Source: Perkinsus marinus ATCC 50983
Taxonomy: Eukaryota > Perkinsozoa > Perkinsida > Perkinsidae
Direction: 5' to 3'
Length of the DNA: 64,000 nt
Assembly: GCF_000006405.1 (NCBI RefSeq)
Contig: NW_003205565.1
Coordinates: forward strand, 346,220 to 410,219
Part shown: positions 1 to 10,800 of the stretch, one piece after another
Position numbering within the stretch: the stretch's first letter is position 1
Layout of the letters: each line of letters starts with the position of its first letter
The notes under the pieces: generated by a model
The model's input: the letters and a program-made list of their open reading frames with translations, nothing else
Database searches by the model: none
What the model was told of the DNA's origin: nothing
Program-made: the position numbers and the translations under genes

Positions 1-1473
1 GTCTCCGAGCAGAAGGCGTCTCGTATCTGGAATGAGCATCTGCTCACACTCATAAATATACAGATCTTTGAAAGTGTTCAAGAGCGTCGTTGAGCTGTTG
101 GCCAGCTCGGGAACATGCCAGCATGCACCAGCCAGTTCGAGTTTAAACGCCCCGGAGTCTCCAACATAAATCGGCTCGCCGAGGATGCGAGCAGCTTGAT
201 CGCTCAGAACTTCATACACCTCCCTAGCATTGGCAACTTCAGTCTCCACTGACTCCTTAGTATCCAACTTCACTATAACGGGCTCTTCCCGACGGCCTCT
301 CAAGTCGAAGGGCTGCACTCTGAGCACCAAACCACCACCAAAACCACCAGACAGCCTCGTGCAATCGAAAGCTGCACCAAACATACGCAGCAAAAGCTGT
401 GTGTAAACGGCCCTATTAGGATGCGATCCGAGCGCCCTATCTATCGCAGCACTGAGATCGATGTTCTCCGCTGCATTAGTCTGCCGACTCGCAGAGTTCA
501 CCGCCTCCCATGACGACATCTGATACCATCCCCAAAAGTGAACCGCTGATTTCAAATAGCCACAACACGAGGAGCTGCCGCCCCTCGAAATAACCGCACC
601 GTGATCAGCATTGTTATCAGAGTCATCGTTCACGGCTTCACAAAGATCTTCCGAAGTCTGAAAAGAATGCCCTTTGGGGAGTCCTATTCGAGCGAGTTGC
701 TCCTTGCTCAGCGCATCGGGTATCAGTTGATACGACATTTCGTGGAGACGAAATAACACACGAATCGGGTACGACAGAGAGCTGTCAGCCTCCTGTTCAG
801 AGTAAGAATACGCGGCCGCCTGCTTGAGACAGTCGAAGTTCAATCCCAACTCCTTATGGATCCACCGTTCGAGAGCAGCTCCGATGGTTTCAGATAGACG
901 CTTCTTGACACCCGGGAGCAAATTGCGGCTCCTCACTCTGCCGTCTGACATCTGCTCGTGTGATTCGACAAGAACGAGATCCTTGTACGAGAGGCGAACG
1001 ATGACCACATCAAGAACCCGCCGGAGGCCTCTGTCGTCGCGCTCGAGCCAACAAATTTCATGCTGCAGCTCGAAGTACAAGTCCGATACATTCTTGTAGT
1101 TATTATGACCGAAACAGGACATATTGACAAAGGGGTCTTGATCAAGAACCCTCCTGAGGCCCTCTTCGCTGTGAACCATGACCTGCTTCTGCACCTTCAG
1201 CTTCTTGTTCTCGTCCAGAAGCTGTCGATTTTGCTTCACAAGTCTGAGCATATCCGTTTGCAACTTTGAGTTCTCAGCACGCAGCTTCTCAACCACCGAG
1301 GCGCTACTGCCGTTGGATGCGGGGAGTTTCTCAGACAGACCTTCCAAAACCGTAGTACCCGATTGGGACTCCCCGCGGTTCGTAGTAGTCGTGGTCAGCC
1401 CCTGACGACTCCGCAGGTCTCCCACATATTCCTCAGAGGAACGGGAAGACGTTCCTCGATTTTGGAAACTCAT
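1..1473 (-). CDS. Unknown protein with coiled coil and kinase-like glycine loop (partial, 3' end off window)
   Basis: One uninterrupted frame runs on the minus strand from ATG at 1473 to the window edge, giving 491 residues with no stop. The N-terminal 60 residues are Ser/Thr-rich and low in complexity. Residues about 60-98 are a leucine-rich, charged coiled coil. A short motif, GLRRVLD, occurs twice, near residues 105 and 149. Residues about 373-415 hold LSGGFGGGLVLRV followed by VIVKLD and an acidic helix. This resembles the N-lobe of aminoglycoside- or choline-kinase-like folds, and also the LSGGFSG motif of bacterial ternary-complex-associated (TCAD9-type) domains; which of these is not settled. 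The catalytic half, if there is one, lies outside the window. No intron is needed, unlike in its neighbours. I am sure this is coding and unsure what it does. Confidence 0.75.
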   Translation of the reverse strand, partial: MSFQNRGTSSRSSEEYVGDLRSRQGLTTTTTNRGESQSGTTVLEGLSEKLPASNGSSASVVEKLRAENSKLQTDMLRLVKQNRQLLDENKKLKVQKQVMVHSEEGLRRVLDQDPFVNMSCFGHNNYKNVSDLYFELQHEICWLERDDRGLRRVLDVVIVRLSYKDLVLVESHEQMSDGRVRSRNLLPGVKKRLSETIGAALERWIHKELGLNFDCLKQAAAYSYSEQEADSSLSYPIRVLFRLHEMSYQLIPDALSKEQLARIGLPKGHSFQTSEDLCEAVNDDSDNNADHGAVISRGGSSSCCGYLKSAVHFWGWYQMSSWEAVNSASRQTNAAENIDLSAAIDRALGSHPNRAVYTQLLLRMFGAAFDCTRLSGGFGGGLVLRVQPFDLRGRREEPVIVKLDTKESVETEVANAREVYEVLSDQAARILGEPIYVGDSGAFKLELAGACWHVPELANSSTTLLNTFKDLYIYECEQMLIPDTRRLLLGD

Positions 1474-2644
1474 TCTCAAAACTAGAACTGAAATGAGAGG
1501 TAACAACCGTGCATAAACAAGGACAACAGGGAGCGCTAGCTACTCTCAAGTGGCGAAAAAAAACGAAGACGTTATGTTGAAAATCATAGGATAGTCTTTC
1601 CCTTCGAAACAGTGCAAGGTACTTTAATGAGAACTGACATATTTTTAAAAACCTGGCCACCCCAGCAAATAGGATTGTCCTATAGCCCGCCTTTCAAACA
1701 CTGAGTAAACCGATTGTTAGGAAGGAGTACTAGAGGCTTAGTGGTTACTCCGAACGGTGCGTGTATATTGAACAGTGAAACGGTGAAGGTGCGGATACAT
1801 ATCCTTTTTCGTGCTGCTGTGCCGAAACTCCAGATTCATATTCAACGCGTGTGTCGTATATGCAGTACAATATACAATGGAGTTTCACCCGTTTTTCGCG
1901 AAGTGAAATGTGAAATGTGTTTCTCACATCACCGATGAAACTCCAATAAGTCGATTCGCGCCTTGATTTTTTCAACAAAACAAAACGCCTGCCGAAGTTC
2001 TAGCCTGGCGCTACGGGTTGAAACTATTGTTCCTAAACTTGATTGCGGGGAGCGTCGCGTACCATGATCATCTCTCCACGGAAGTTTTTTGACTTAAGTG
2101 GCTTGAAACTTGTCGAGGGACGCGCGCTTTTCTCGGACATTTCTCGCTCGCCATTTTTCCGAACCTATTTCAAAAGCACCTTGGAACTCGCGGTCGGGTT
2201 TGATGCATGTAATGGAAATGTTCAGCGCCTTGCACAGCGTGCTGATAACAGCGGGTAAAATCTCGAAACTCCTTTACTTTTGAGTTGGGCAGCATACGGA
2301 AGTCGCTCAATTAGTTGTCTCGAAATGCCCTCTAGGCGGTCCCCAACTCCGACGGACGTGACAGCCCAGGACCTAATAACTCGGGCCAGCGACTGTCTTG
2401 AAAGGTTCCCTCCGGAGGGGGAGATGGCTATACGGTAGTGCAGGAATAGGACGTGTGTTTTCTTAAGTTCGAACTCTCTGGAGGACGCGTGTTCGAAAAA
2501 TGGTCTTTTTTTCGATGAATGCATTCAGTGGAACAATGCATAGCAGGGCCTCTGTACAGTCGAAGTGAGCTAGGTCCGCTGGAGCTCGCTTAAGAGCAAC
2601 TGCTTTCAACGAGAAGTGACGCTCAATTGGACATTCGTAGGTAC
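1474..2644. other. Intergenic region between divergent genes
   Basis: This stretch separates two divergent genes, so both promoters should lie here. I see no convincing coding sequence; open frames at about 2043-2258 (+) and 2222-2524 (-) do not resemble proteins. The missing first exon of the plus-strand TPR gene may be hidden near its right end. The region also holds a small foldback repeat at 1878-1945. Confidence 0.5.
1878..1945. repeat. Foldback repeat with 10-bp inverted ends, related to a midasin intron copy
   Basis: TGGAGTTTCA at 1878-1887 is the exact reverse complement of TGAAACTCCA at 1936-1945. The inner part and right arm (about 1890-1955) resemble, in reverse complement, the midasin intron sequence at about 16951-17037. 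Shared blocks are AAGTGAAATG and GAAACTCCAATAA. It looks like a short non-autonomous mobile or dispersed element. Confidence 0.5.
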
Positions 2645-4086
2645 ATGGATAAAGCGTTCCAAAAGGATCCTAATAACCCGGATGTACTTGACTTCTACGG
2701 CGAGGTAGGTCTACTAGGCCTACCTGGACAGTGAGGGTTGAGTGCCTCAGGTACTGTTAGAATATTCCAATGAGGATGTCGAGAAAGCGGTACAGTTGTT
2801 CAAACGGAGTGTCGAGCTAGCACCTGCTATCAACGGGAGCAAGTAGTGCTATGGGAACCACTTTCGGCGAGGGGGCGAGTTGCTCTTGTATGGCGTTCCG
2901 TTCGAACGATTAAACGCCTCGCGACACTCTGATGTGAAGTTTGTCGTGTTTGGACTGAAGCTGTAGGACCTCGCGAGTCAGTAGTGATCCTTTTGATAGG
3001 TATTTCTACTTGGGTCAGTTGTCGGAGGGGAGTGACTCCTTGCAGTACTACATGAAAGCCGCCCAAATACTAGAGAACGAGCTTCAGGATGCTGAGGTTG
3101 AAGGAGAGGAAGTCCGGAGCGTTGTCGAGGCTAGGTGGGCTTTCAGTGTGGGTGGAGTTGGCCATGAAACGTCATTACTTCAGACTAATATCGGCAATGT
3201 GTGCTATTGGTGAGCTCTATATGACCGACATGTGCGACGAAGCGGATGCTGAGGAGAACTGCAAGAAATACTTAGAGGGAGTAGGAAGGGCAGAGTTGCT
3301 AATTTCTGGGTAGCTTCATGTCGATATACGTTGCTTGTTGTCTAGGCCGTTTCACGCGCGCCTCAGTCAGTAGAGGCTCTCTCGGGTCTAGCCGTGTACT
3401 ACAAGGTCATACAGGACTTTGACAAGACCAAGGAGCTGTGCAAGCGAGCACTAGAAATTATACGTAATGCCGGTTCACCTTGTGTGGTGAGCGGATCGTC
3501 GTTCCGTCCGACCTTCAGGAAGTGTTGGGGAAGAAGACCCGGAGTCGTTGCCTCCCATGCCTATCAGGCTGCAGTTAGCGAAAACTTTGACTGATATTGA
3601 TGCTTCGGATGAAGCCATTGAGGTGTGTTTCTCGGTGGTGGTAGGCTGGACATTTGATCGATTGCTGGGTCACGCAGGTGCTTCATCAACTGCTCGACGA
3701 GGATGAGAATGAAGTTGAGGTGTGGTATGTATTAGCATGTGCTCACATGACCGCAGCAGCAGCAGCAGCACTCAAGGGGGATGCCGAGGCGACAGGTGTG
3801 TTGGTGGTTTCCCGTCTTACCGATTATATCTCGTGAACTGTCTGAGTACCTTCTCTCTGTCGGGCTTCACTGTTTAGACACACATGCGGATTCACTTGTA
3901 GTGTATCTCTCAGATCGGACCGAGCCTCTTCGCATCGCGTCGGAGTGTGTGAGTCACGCCCTGGATTTGATCAAAAGGCAGCCCGAGGACGATCAGTGGT
4001 CGGAACCCCTCCAGCATCTAGGAGCGGAGCTCGATAAACGGAAGCAGAAGCAGGGAAGTAGTGATGATGATGTTCAAATGAATTGA
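2645..4086 (+). CDS. TPR protein resembling ribosomal protein L4 chaperone ACL4
   Basis: Spliced exons are about 2645-2704, 2751-2842, 3000-3134, 3184-3280, 3367-3463, 3519-3622, 3677-3793 and a last exon ending with TGA at 4084-4086. The product carries tetratricopeptide helices (FQKDPNNPDVLDFYGE, then KAVQLFKRSVELAP). Family-like blocks are SKYFYLGQLSEG, ELYMTDMCDEADAE and LLDEDENEVEVWYVLA. The same order occurs in fungal ACL4, a chaperone that holds newly made ribosomal protein L4 before its import and assembly. The tail is basic then acidic (KRKQKQ, then DDD). A run of six alanines follows the EVWYVLA block. The first ATG used here sits inside a TPR helix, so an upstream exon of perhaps 40 residues is probably missing. 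The intron near 3464-3518 and the last intron have alternative borders. Confidence is high for a TPR gene and moderate for ACL4. Confidence 0.8.
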
Positions 4087-4531
4087 GATCGAAATGGTCG
4101 TGGGGATGTGCTGAAGAGGCGGTTCAGTCTCATTCAGCAGGAACTTCCGTACTAGTAGCTGAATGCACATCCGATTGCTCTTTATTCTATGTACCCGCTA
4201 ACTACCCTTCTGTAGTATAGTTACCTCGATAGGAGTCACTGACGTTGTTCTTCACAGTACGTTTCTTTTACTGCCACTTGATATTTTGGTGTTACACAAT
4301 GAGAACGTCACATGGAATTACGTTTGTACTATGCCTCTGCTGATATCTTCGTGAGCTTATCATTCGGGCAGATCCGTTGAGTGATCGGGCGAGATATTCC
4401 ACGTGTCCATCAGTGGAGGTCTTCATCGATCACTGCTGGGTATACTCGGTAGTAGGTTGTTATGCGGACACTGAATATGCCCAATTCGGACATGAGAAAT
4501 TGGTCCTGGATACATTCCATCTTCTGGATTG
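4087..4531. other. Intergenic region
   Basis: No coding sequence or RNA gene is recognisable between the TPR gene and the tRNA. It should hold the 3' untranslated region of the TPR gene. Confidence 0.5.
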
Positions 4532-4536
4532 AAAAA
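4532..4536 (-). terminator. RNA polymerase III terminator of tRNA-Arg
   Basis: On the minus strand a run of five T follows the tRNA 3' end directly, which is the usual polymerase III stop signal. Confidence 0.8.
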
Positions 4537-4609
4537 CGATCTCGGTGGGACTCGAACCCACAGTCTTTGGTTCCGAAGACCAACGCCTTATCCATTAGGC
4601 CACGAGACC
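4537..4609 (-). tRNA. tRNA-Arg (anticodon UCG)
   Basis: The 73-base minus-strand sequence folds as a full cloverleaf. The acceptor stem is GGTCTCG with CGAGATC, including one G-U pair. The D arm is GCC/GGC around TAATGGATAA. The anticodon stem is TTGGT/ACCAA with loop CTTCGGA, so the anticodon is UCG, which reads CGA. The T arm holds the GGTTCGAGTCC box. It is close to the usual eukaryotic tRNA-Arg(UCG). There is no intron and CCA is not encoded. Confidence 0.95.
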
Positions 4610-4701
4610 ATGCGATGGTTTATTTTCAAACAGATGCTCCCCTAGTTGTCATCACTGCTGTAAAGTAGATCCTTCAGAATTTGTTGCTGCGGTACTCATT
4701 A

Positions 4702-6174
4702 ATGGACCGTCATCGTCTTCCCACATCGTCCCCACCCAGCCTCGCGTTATTGGACTCGAGCAGCACCACTGCTTCGACAACTGCATCTGGGACCACGGGT
4801 GACTTCGGTGATGCAAAAGGTGCTTGGTTGAGGAATGAAACTTCCGCCCTGCCGAATGGAGTGAGAGGTTTTCAGTGACTCCACATTTCTTGTTATTTTG
4901 ACAATTTTCAGGTCGGCAAAGGTCATGATCACTATTTTACGATGGACACTACTGCTGATCCAGTCGACTGCGATTCTCGGATGAGAGAAAGGCCGCCCCG
5001 CACGACCAAGTACGACGAGGTGAAGCCGCGGAAACGTCGAGGCGGTCCTGACTCGCAACATCATGCCTCTAAGAGAACCAAGACTCAGAGCCAAGAGGCT
5101 CCGAAGTTGCATCTTGTCGAGCGAGAGATGCGGCAGCGAGACCCTCATCTGTTGAAGCTCCACTTGTCGACTGTGAGGCAGATCGTGACAGAGTTTGATT
5201 ACGAGCTGAGCGCAGCTGGCTCGATTGGCCCCGTCGATTTCGCCGGTATCGCTGGAAGACTTGCTGGTGCAACAGGCGTGTGTTTGTCTCCAGAAGATGT
5301 GCAACTTGTCGTATCTGACTTCTCACCGCACCATTATCGTGCCTCGCTCGGACTGGTCGTGATGGAAAGACCAACGCAAAGAAGGGGTCAGCAGTTGGGG
5401 TTCCATGGCTCGGTTCTGAGTAATAATGGTCATGTGATTGCCTGTGCTCAAGCCGCTGGGTCGCGGCTGCGAGAAGTATGGAAGCAGCATCGACCTATGG
5501 CGTCTACCTCGGCTCCTATTCCCGCCCATGAGGAACGGGCAGATGTTCGTCGAAGGGTTCAAGATGCTATGAGACTACTCAATCAAAAGAATCCCATCGC
5601 AGGGCCGTCCATGAAGTCAGCAACACTGGAAGCGGTTGCCACTCCGGTGTCGAGTTTCTCAAGTCCCCAAGGGCCGATCGCCTCCCCAACAAGTGAATTG
5701 CCATTCAAATATGCTGGCCACATGCCCATCCTCAAATCGGCTACGTTGCGAGTTGTCCCCCCGAGACCTGATTCTACGTTGGCTAGGAAACCAAGGGCGA
5801 AACCAAAGCCTAAGGCGAAGGCTCGACTGGCGTTTCCTAGTCCTAACCCTAGTCTGGTCGACATCCAGAGATATCGTGCTCTGCAGTACTACCAGTCCGA
5901 ATGGCTCCGACTCGGGCAAATGGCAGTAGCCAATAGTATGGCGGCCCGGTCAGCCGAGATGGGTGCCACAGCGGAGACCTTTACTTTCGCCGCGAGGAGA
6001 CTTTTGAACGCGGCTGATGCTGACGATACGGATCTTATAGAGGGCTTGAGGAAAGTTAATGAGAAGAACTCACAGCGGGACTGCCCTTCAGAAGAGCTAC
6101 CATTCCTCGGATTCGGAGCGCTAGATATGGTCGATGAGTCCTGTACGTCTGCTGCGGGCGACCAAAGTAATTGA
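4702..6174 (+). CDS. Unknown basic, probably nuclear protein
   Basis: Two exons, 4702-4860 and 4912-6174, join in phase 0 across an intron GTGAGA...TTTTCAG of 51 bases and give 473 residues. ATG 4702 is chosen because the open frame upstream has no other ATG and the exon joins cleanly. Exon 1 is Ser/Thr-rich. Two basic clusters near the start of exon 2, KPRKRRGG and SKRTK, look like a bipartite nuclear signal. Another basic patch, RKPRAKPKPKAKAR, lies mid-protein. A conserved-looking stretch of about 100 residues starts at LHLVEREMRQRDPHLLKLH and could be a small helical domain. The C-terminal third is helical and ends acidic. I recognise no family. Confidence 0.75.
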
Positions 6175-7868
6175 GCCCAACTCTTGCCAAATCTTTGATG
6201 TAACATTCCACCTGAATTACAGTATCAAGTGCGGTACCAGTATTAGAATCACCTCCTCAGCACCAGCACGAGTAGGGCAGTGCAGTGACAACATATCCGA
6301 TGAGTACCATATCGTCCTATGTTTTTTCTGCTGTCTGCAAGTCTGTCCGCCGCCATTATACTTGCCAGTCAGATCTGAAACGCTAATGATTCTCCTCTCT
6401 GCTGATGCCACTACTATCGCTGCTTTTGCACTGTACCATAGTTCTATTATCATCTATAACGACTTGTAATCGACCTGTTAGTGTTGCGGTGAGTAGGGGG
6501 AGGGGCGTAGAGGAACAGTAAGATGGATGAAGAAGGCTAGATATTTACAGCACGTTCACAGTAGCTAGCGCTTGTCGAACGTCTTTCGAATGTCCTACTC
6601 GATTCTAAAGTTGACTTCCACTCGTGGAATGCGGTTCTAGATGGTTCACTGAACAACACTCTAGTTCTCGAGGATACGAGCGTAATTATACACTTCACAG
6701 TCTTACGAACATGCGATTCACTACGATGTCCGAAAGACGCTTATCTACTCCTCTACCATTATTGCTAGATCGGAGATCTCGTGCGTCTCGGATGGAGCTG
6801 ATTCCGCTGAAAACTACGAGCGAGTGCCTCAAGTTCAAGGACTGGCGCCCGATACATTGCACATCGGCTCTACAGCGACTGGCCAAGGTGGCCGAACGCT
6901 CCTTTTCCGTTTGTGGACTGCTCAGTTGCCATGACACTCGAACCGACTTGACTCCAACTCCATGCGCCTGACCAGTACGGAATACTCCTGTGGTCTATCG
7001 GAAAATTCGGGAAGACTTCGCTCTCAAATCTACTGGTGTTAGCAGAAGGCAATGCCAGTAGCATGTTCTCGGAAGCTCTGTCTTTCACCCTGTATACAGA
7101 GAAGTGGGACAAGTGACGAAGGCTGGACTCAGATTGTCCAGAACTGAATCAAATTATTCAAAATGTGGGTATCTGACCGACGCCGGGCCCGTTGGATCAT
7201 AAACGCCTAGCGCTTTTTAACGCTACTGTTCCACTGAATTGCTCTCACATCCTATCGAAGGAGCAGGATCATTGGGTTTTTCGGTCCACGCGTCAATCTA
7301 CACAGTGAGCTCGCACTGCTCCCTGTGTATTCCTCTTCAACCGACTCTGTAGCCAGCGAAAACGTCAATGAACCCAGAATGATCTCAGTTTTGAATGGTG
7401 GATGAATGTGGCATACTCTCTGCCTGCTAACGTAGCCGTGCCCTCTGACCGTGTGCGAAGCCCACTGCTCACCATTCACTTGTATGAGGGACTCTACGAA
7501 CCAGTTGCTTCACGACAGCGGGAACACTCGCATGAAAAGTTGAGGGTTGATATGCTTTCCGAGGTCTCACGTCATCCCCGGCCTCGAGATCCATTCGGGA
7601 TAGATGACTCCATAGAGGCACCAACGGTGGCGAGAGTGTGATGGAATCGTCTCTAGTGTGCTTTGTACCGATGACGTATGAACTCAGCCAGTGGATATGT
7701 TGAGCGATTCTCTACTCGGGATGTGAAAGGATGATTCCTGAACAACAGTTGATAATCATTGTGTATTATACCATTGCTTCTCTACCAGCGTCAGCCTCCA
7801 GAAACTCCGATGCTTCAGCCATCGAGCTTCAGTTCACTCTAGTTTGTTGTGTTGGTCACAGTCTTTGG
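6175..7868. other. Gap between annotated genes, with coding-like blocks not placed in a model
   Basis: About 1.7 kb without a firm gene. Several plus-strand stretches read like protein: about 6770-6930 (a block including GSTATGQGGRTLLFRLWTA), 6965-7117 (DQYGILLWSIGKFGKTSL and onward to a stop) and about 7280-7640 (LLPVYSSSTDSVASENVNE, then NVAYSLPANVAVPSDRV in a shifted frame). Frame shifts between them are not explained by good splice sites. They may be 5' exons of the downstream LNR gene, or a decayed copy of such a gene. Confidence 0.35.
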
Positions 7869-10800
7869 ATGAGGCGGGTCGGAATGGCATCGCTCTTGCT
7901 GGTTCTGTGGCCGCCTGGATGGGGCACTTGATGATGAGCATGGCCCAGTTGACTCGATTGTCATGAGACTGTCGTTTCTCCTTTTTTGGGCTCGATACCG
8001 TTTTACTGTTACTGCCCAGGAGCTGACGGTCGATCCGGCATGCGCGGTGAGATGTTCCGCATGACACATTGCATGAGGCGCTCTCTGCCATCGATAGGAC
8101 GTGTCCATCACAGAGACCGCGTGGAATCTGACCGCCTGGCGTGACAAGTTGAGAGGCTCCAGTGTTGGAACCTGCGACAAGGCTCTGCGAGGCGATGGGA
8201 GGTGCGACGGTCTAGACAGTGTTTTCGCATCTCAATCGTTCTTACTGATTCGAACTGCAGCAACGGCATCGGTCCGTATCTGCGGGATCCCGGTTTCAAT
8301 GTTCTTGGTGTCACCACACACGACATTCGCAGATGTGACTTGACGAACAACATGGATGAGAACGATTGCGATTACGATGGTGGAGACTGCTGTTTCACGA
8401 CCTGCATAGCCAACTGCATGGCTCGACAGCAAGAGGTCAGCACCCACGTGCATTTCCAGCCTTGTCACAGTGACAATGTCACTCTCTGTCGATCACGGAT
8501 GGCGTCTCCTGAACCGAGAACAGTCCTCGCCCCATTCTGTGTGAAAAAAGATTCCCCTCAGTCGGACCTGAACCTCATAGACCTTCCGTATCGGAATCCC
8601 CGTCGCATTTCCGGAGAATGCGCATACATGTGCGGTAGTCCGCTTGGCGCTGTGACTAACTGCCCATATATGTGTCTCTCTGACGACTATCCCGAAATAG
8701 GCGGCACGTAAGTCTGCTTCAGAGGCGAGTCGAGGTGCTTCCTAGTATGGGTGACCAGTTACACGTCGTGGTGCCAAACGAGTCGAGGAATGCCGACGAA
8801 GATGTCCAAGTGTTATAGCACCAAAGTCGACATCGCTGAGGCTCTAAGGTGCGATACAGGGCGTATGAAAAGCCCCAGATTGTATGGGCGCTACTAGTAG
8901 TCGCGTGTGGAGGTTCTGCGGAAGCAGTATGTCAATGATAGGGTGCATTCTTCATTTCCCGTTCTGTTTCGTCAGGCAGTGCATAATGAATGATAGGAGT
9001 CATGGGAATGCGATCACGTCGAGTTACGAGTGTGGCAATCAAACTCAACTGTGTACGCTAGACCAGGCGCTGGACGAGTCCCATGGGTGTCACCTCCATC
9101 CGAAGCAGTGCACCAAGGAAGCATGTTGCACCATGGCAATCGAGATGGAATGGATCGATCCTAATGTGAGAACACCTCACCAAGATCGAGAGGATAGACC
9201 TCGGAGCCATGCTCCCGTGTCCACGCACTCAGAAGAGGGTCACGCCCTCTGTGACCGCAGGTCCGAGTTCTGCCTAGTCTTTGTGATCTAGCCCGTCGTT
9301 GTGAGAGCTCTGAAACCTGCATGCCTGCAATGAGCGAGTGCGTGAGGCTGAACAAGGCCTGCACTGGCGGTTGCTGCATGTGCGAGTCGGATAAATGGTA
9401 GGAGACAGTCTCGTGAAAATCTAACGCTGTGAGCTTCCATAGGTATGGCGCTAATTGTGACCAGCCTCTGTGCTGGCCCAAATGCCGACACGGGGGCTGC
9501 GTTGCCCCCAACGTCTGCCATTGCGATGAAGGGTGGTCCGGACCGTCTTGTGAGATCGCCTCCTGCGACCCGCCTTGCAAGGTAAGTTGACCTCATACTG
9601 AGTAGTCGGGCATGGCGCTGCTCTAGGCTGGACAGGGCATCTGTGCATGGCCGAATCGATGCGAGTGTTTCTATGGGTGGAGTGGCGCTTCCTGTGAAGT
9701 AGGGACTGGTTCTAGTATTGAGTTGCGCTCTGGGCCATCGCGATTCTTCCTCTCCAGACACCTATATCGAATCCTCCGTGTGTGAACGGGGAGGCGATCT
9801 GTCCAGATCTCTGTAAATGCGAGCCTGGTTGGGGAGGTCGTATTTGCGACTATCCCCTTTGCCAACACTGGCCGGAGCCTTCCTCTGACTGCGGTCATGG
9901 CTACTGTGAATCACCTAACAGATGTGTCTGCGATCCTGGATGGACACACCTCGTCACGAAGGGCCAGGACGGCATGGACGAGCTGCCCTTCTGGTGAGTC
10001 CGCCCCCGACGAGTGTTTCTTCGGAGCTCTGATGGTCGTAGTCCTCAGGTGGCGCGGGCGTTCTGCCTCAGCAGAAATCTCTCCAACCGATTTCGTCTAC
10101 GGCGACACGAGATTTGTCCAGACATCTGAAACCTCGTACCACTTCGACCAATATAATGCTTTCAAGTGCGACATGCCCACGAACTGCAAGATAATCGGCG
10201 ACGGGTAACTCCATCTGACGTTAAGCGTGGACCGTTATGTCACTCATCATGCTCAGGCATTGTGCAACATGCGAGCCTGTCACTGGTCGATGCCTCACCT
10301 GCGAGCCCGGGTTCTTCCTGTTGTCTCCAATCGTGGACAACTCCACACAGTCTGCGAGATGCCACCAGTGCAATCTCCGATGGCGACGGTGTCGGACTTG
10401 TTCGGCGGAGCGATGTTTGTCTTGTGACCCGCTTTTCGTGATGAGGGAAGGCTTATGCGTATCTGAGGGAGTCATTGAATTCTCCTCTCCTTATTATCAC
10501 GTGCAATCAGACGCTGAGTTCGTCGTGGTCGAAATAGTACGGTCCTTCGATACCGTAGACCTCGACTGGGTTCTAAGAGGAAGTGCACACAAGCCAGTCG
10601 TCGTTGTCCAAACTGTCGACAGCAGATCGGCGCACAGTGTGAGCGGAGCGCAGCAAAGGTTGACAGATTTCGAGACGACTATGGAGACCTTGGAGTTCGA
10701 CGTTACTTTCGATGCTTTCACTGACAGCCTCAGTGAAAATGCATTCACACTTTTGCTGAATTCCACCAACTCGACTGGTGATTTGATTACCTCCAGCGGG

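Noticed and set aside
4747-5304. A 185-residue minus-strand frame
   Set aside because: It overlaps the two-exon plus-strand gene at 4702-6174, which has a longer frame, a clean intron and nuclear-signal-like clusters.
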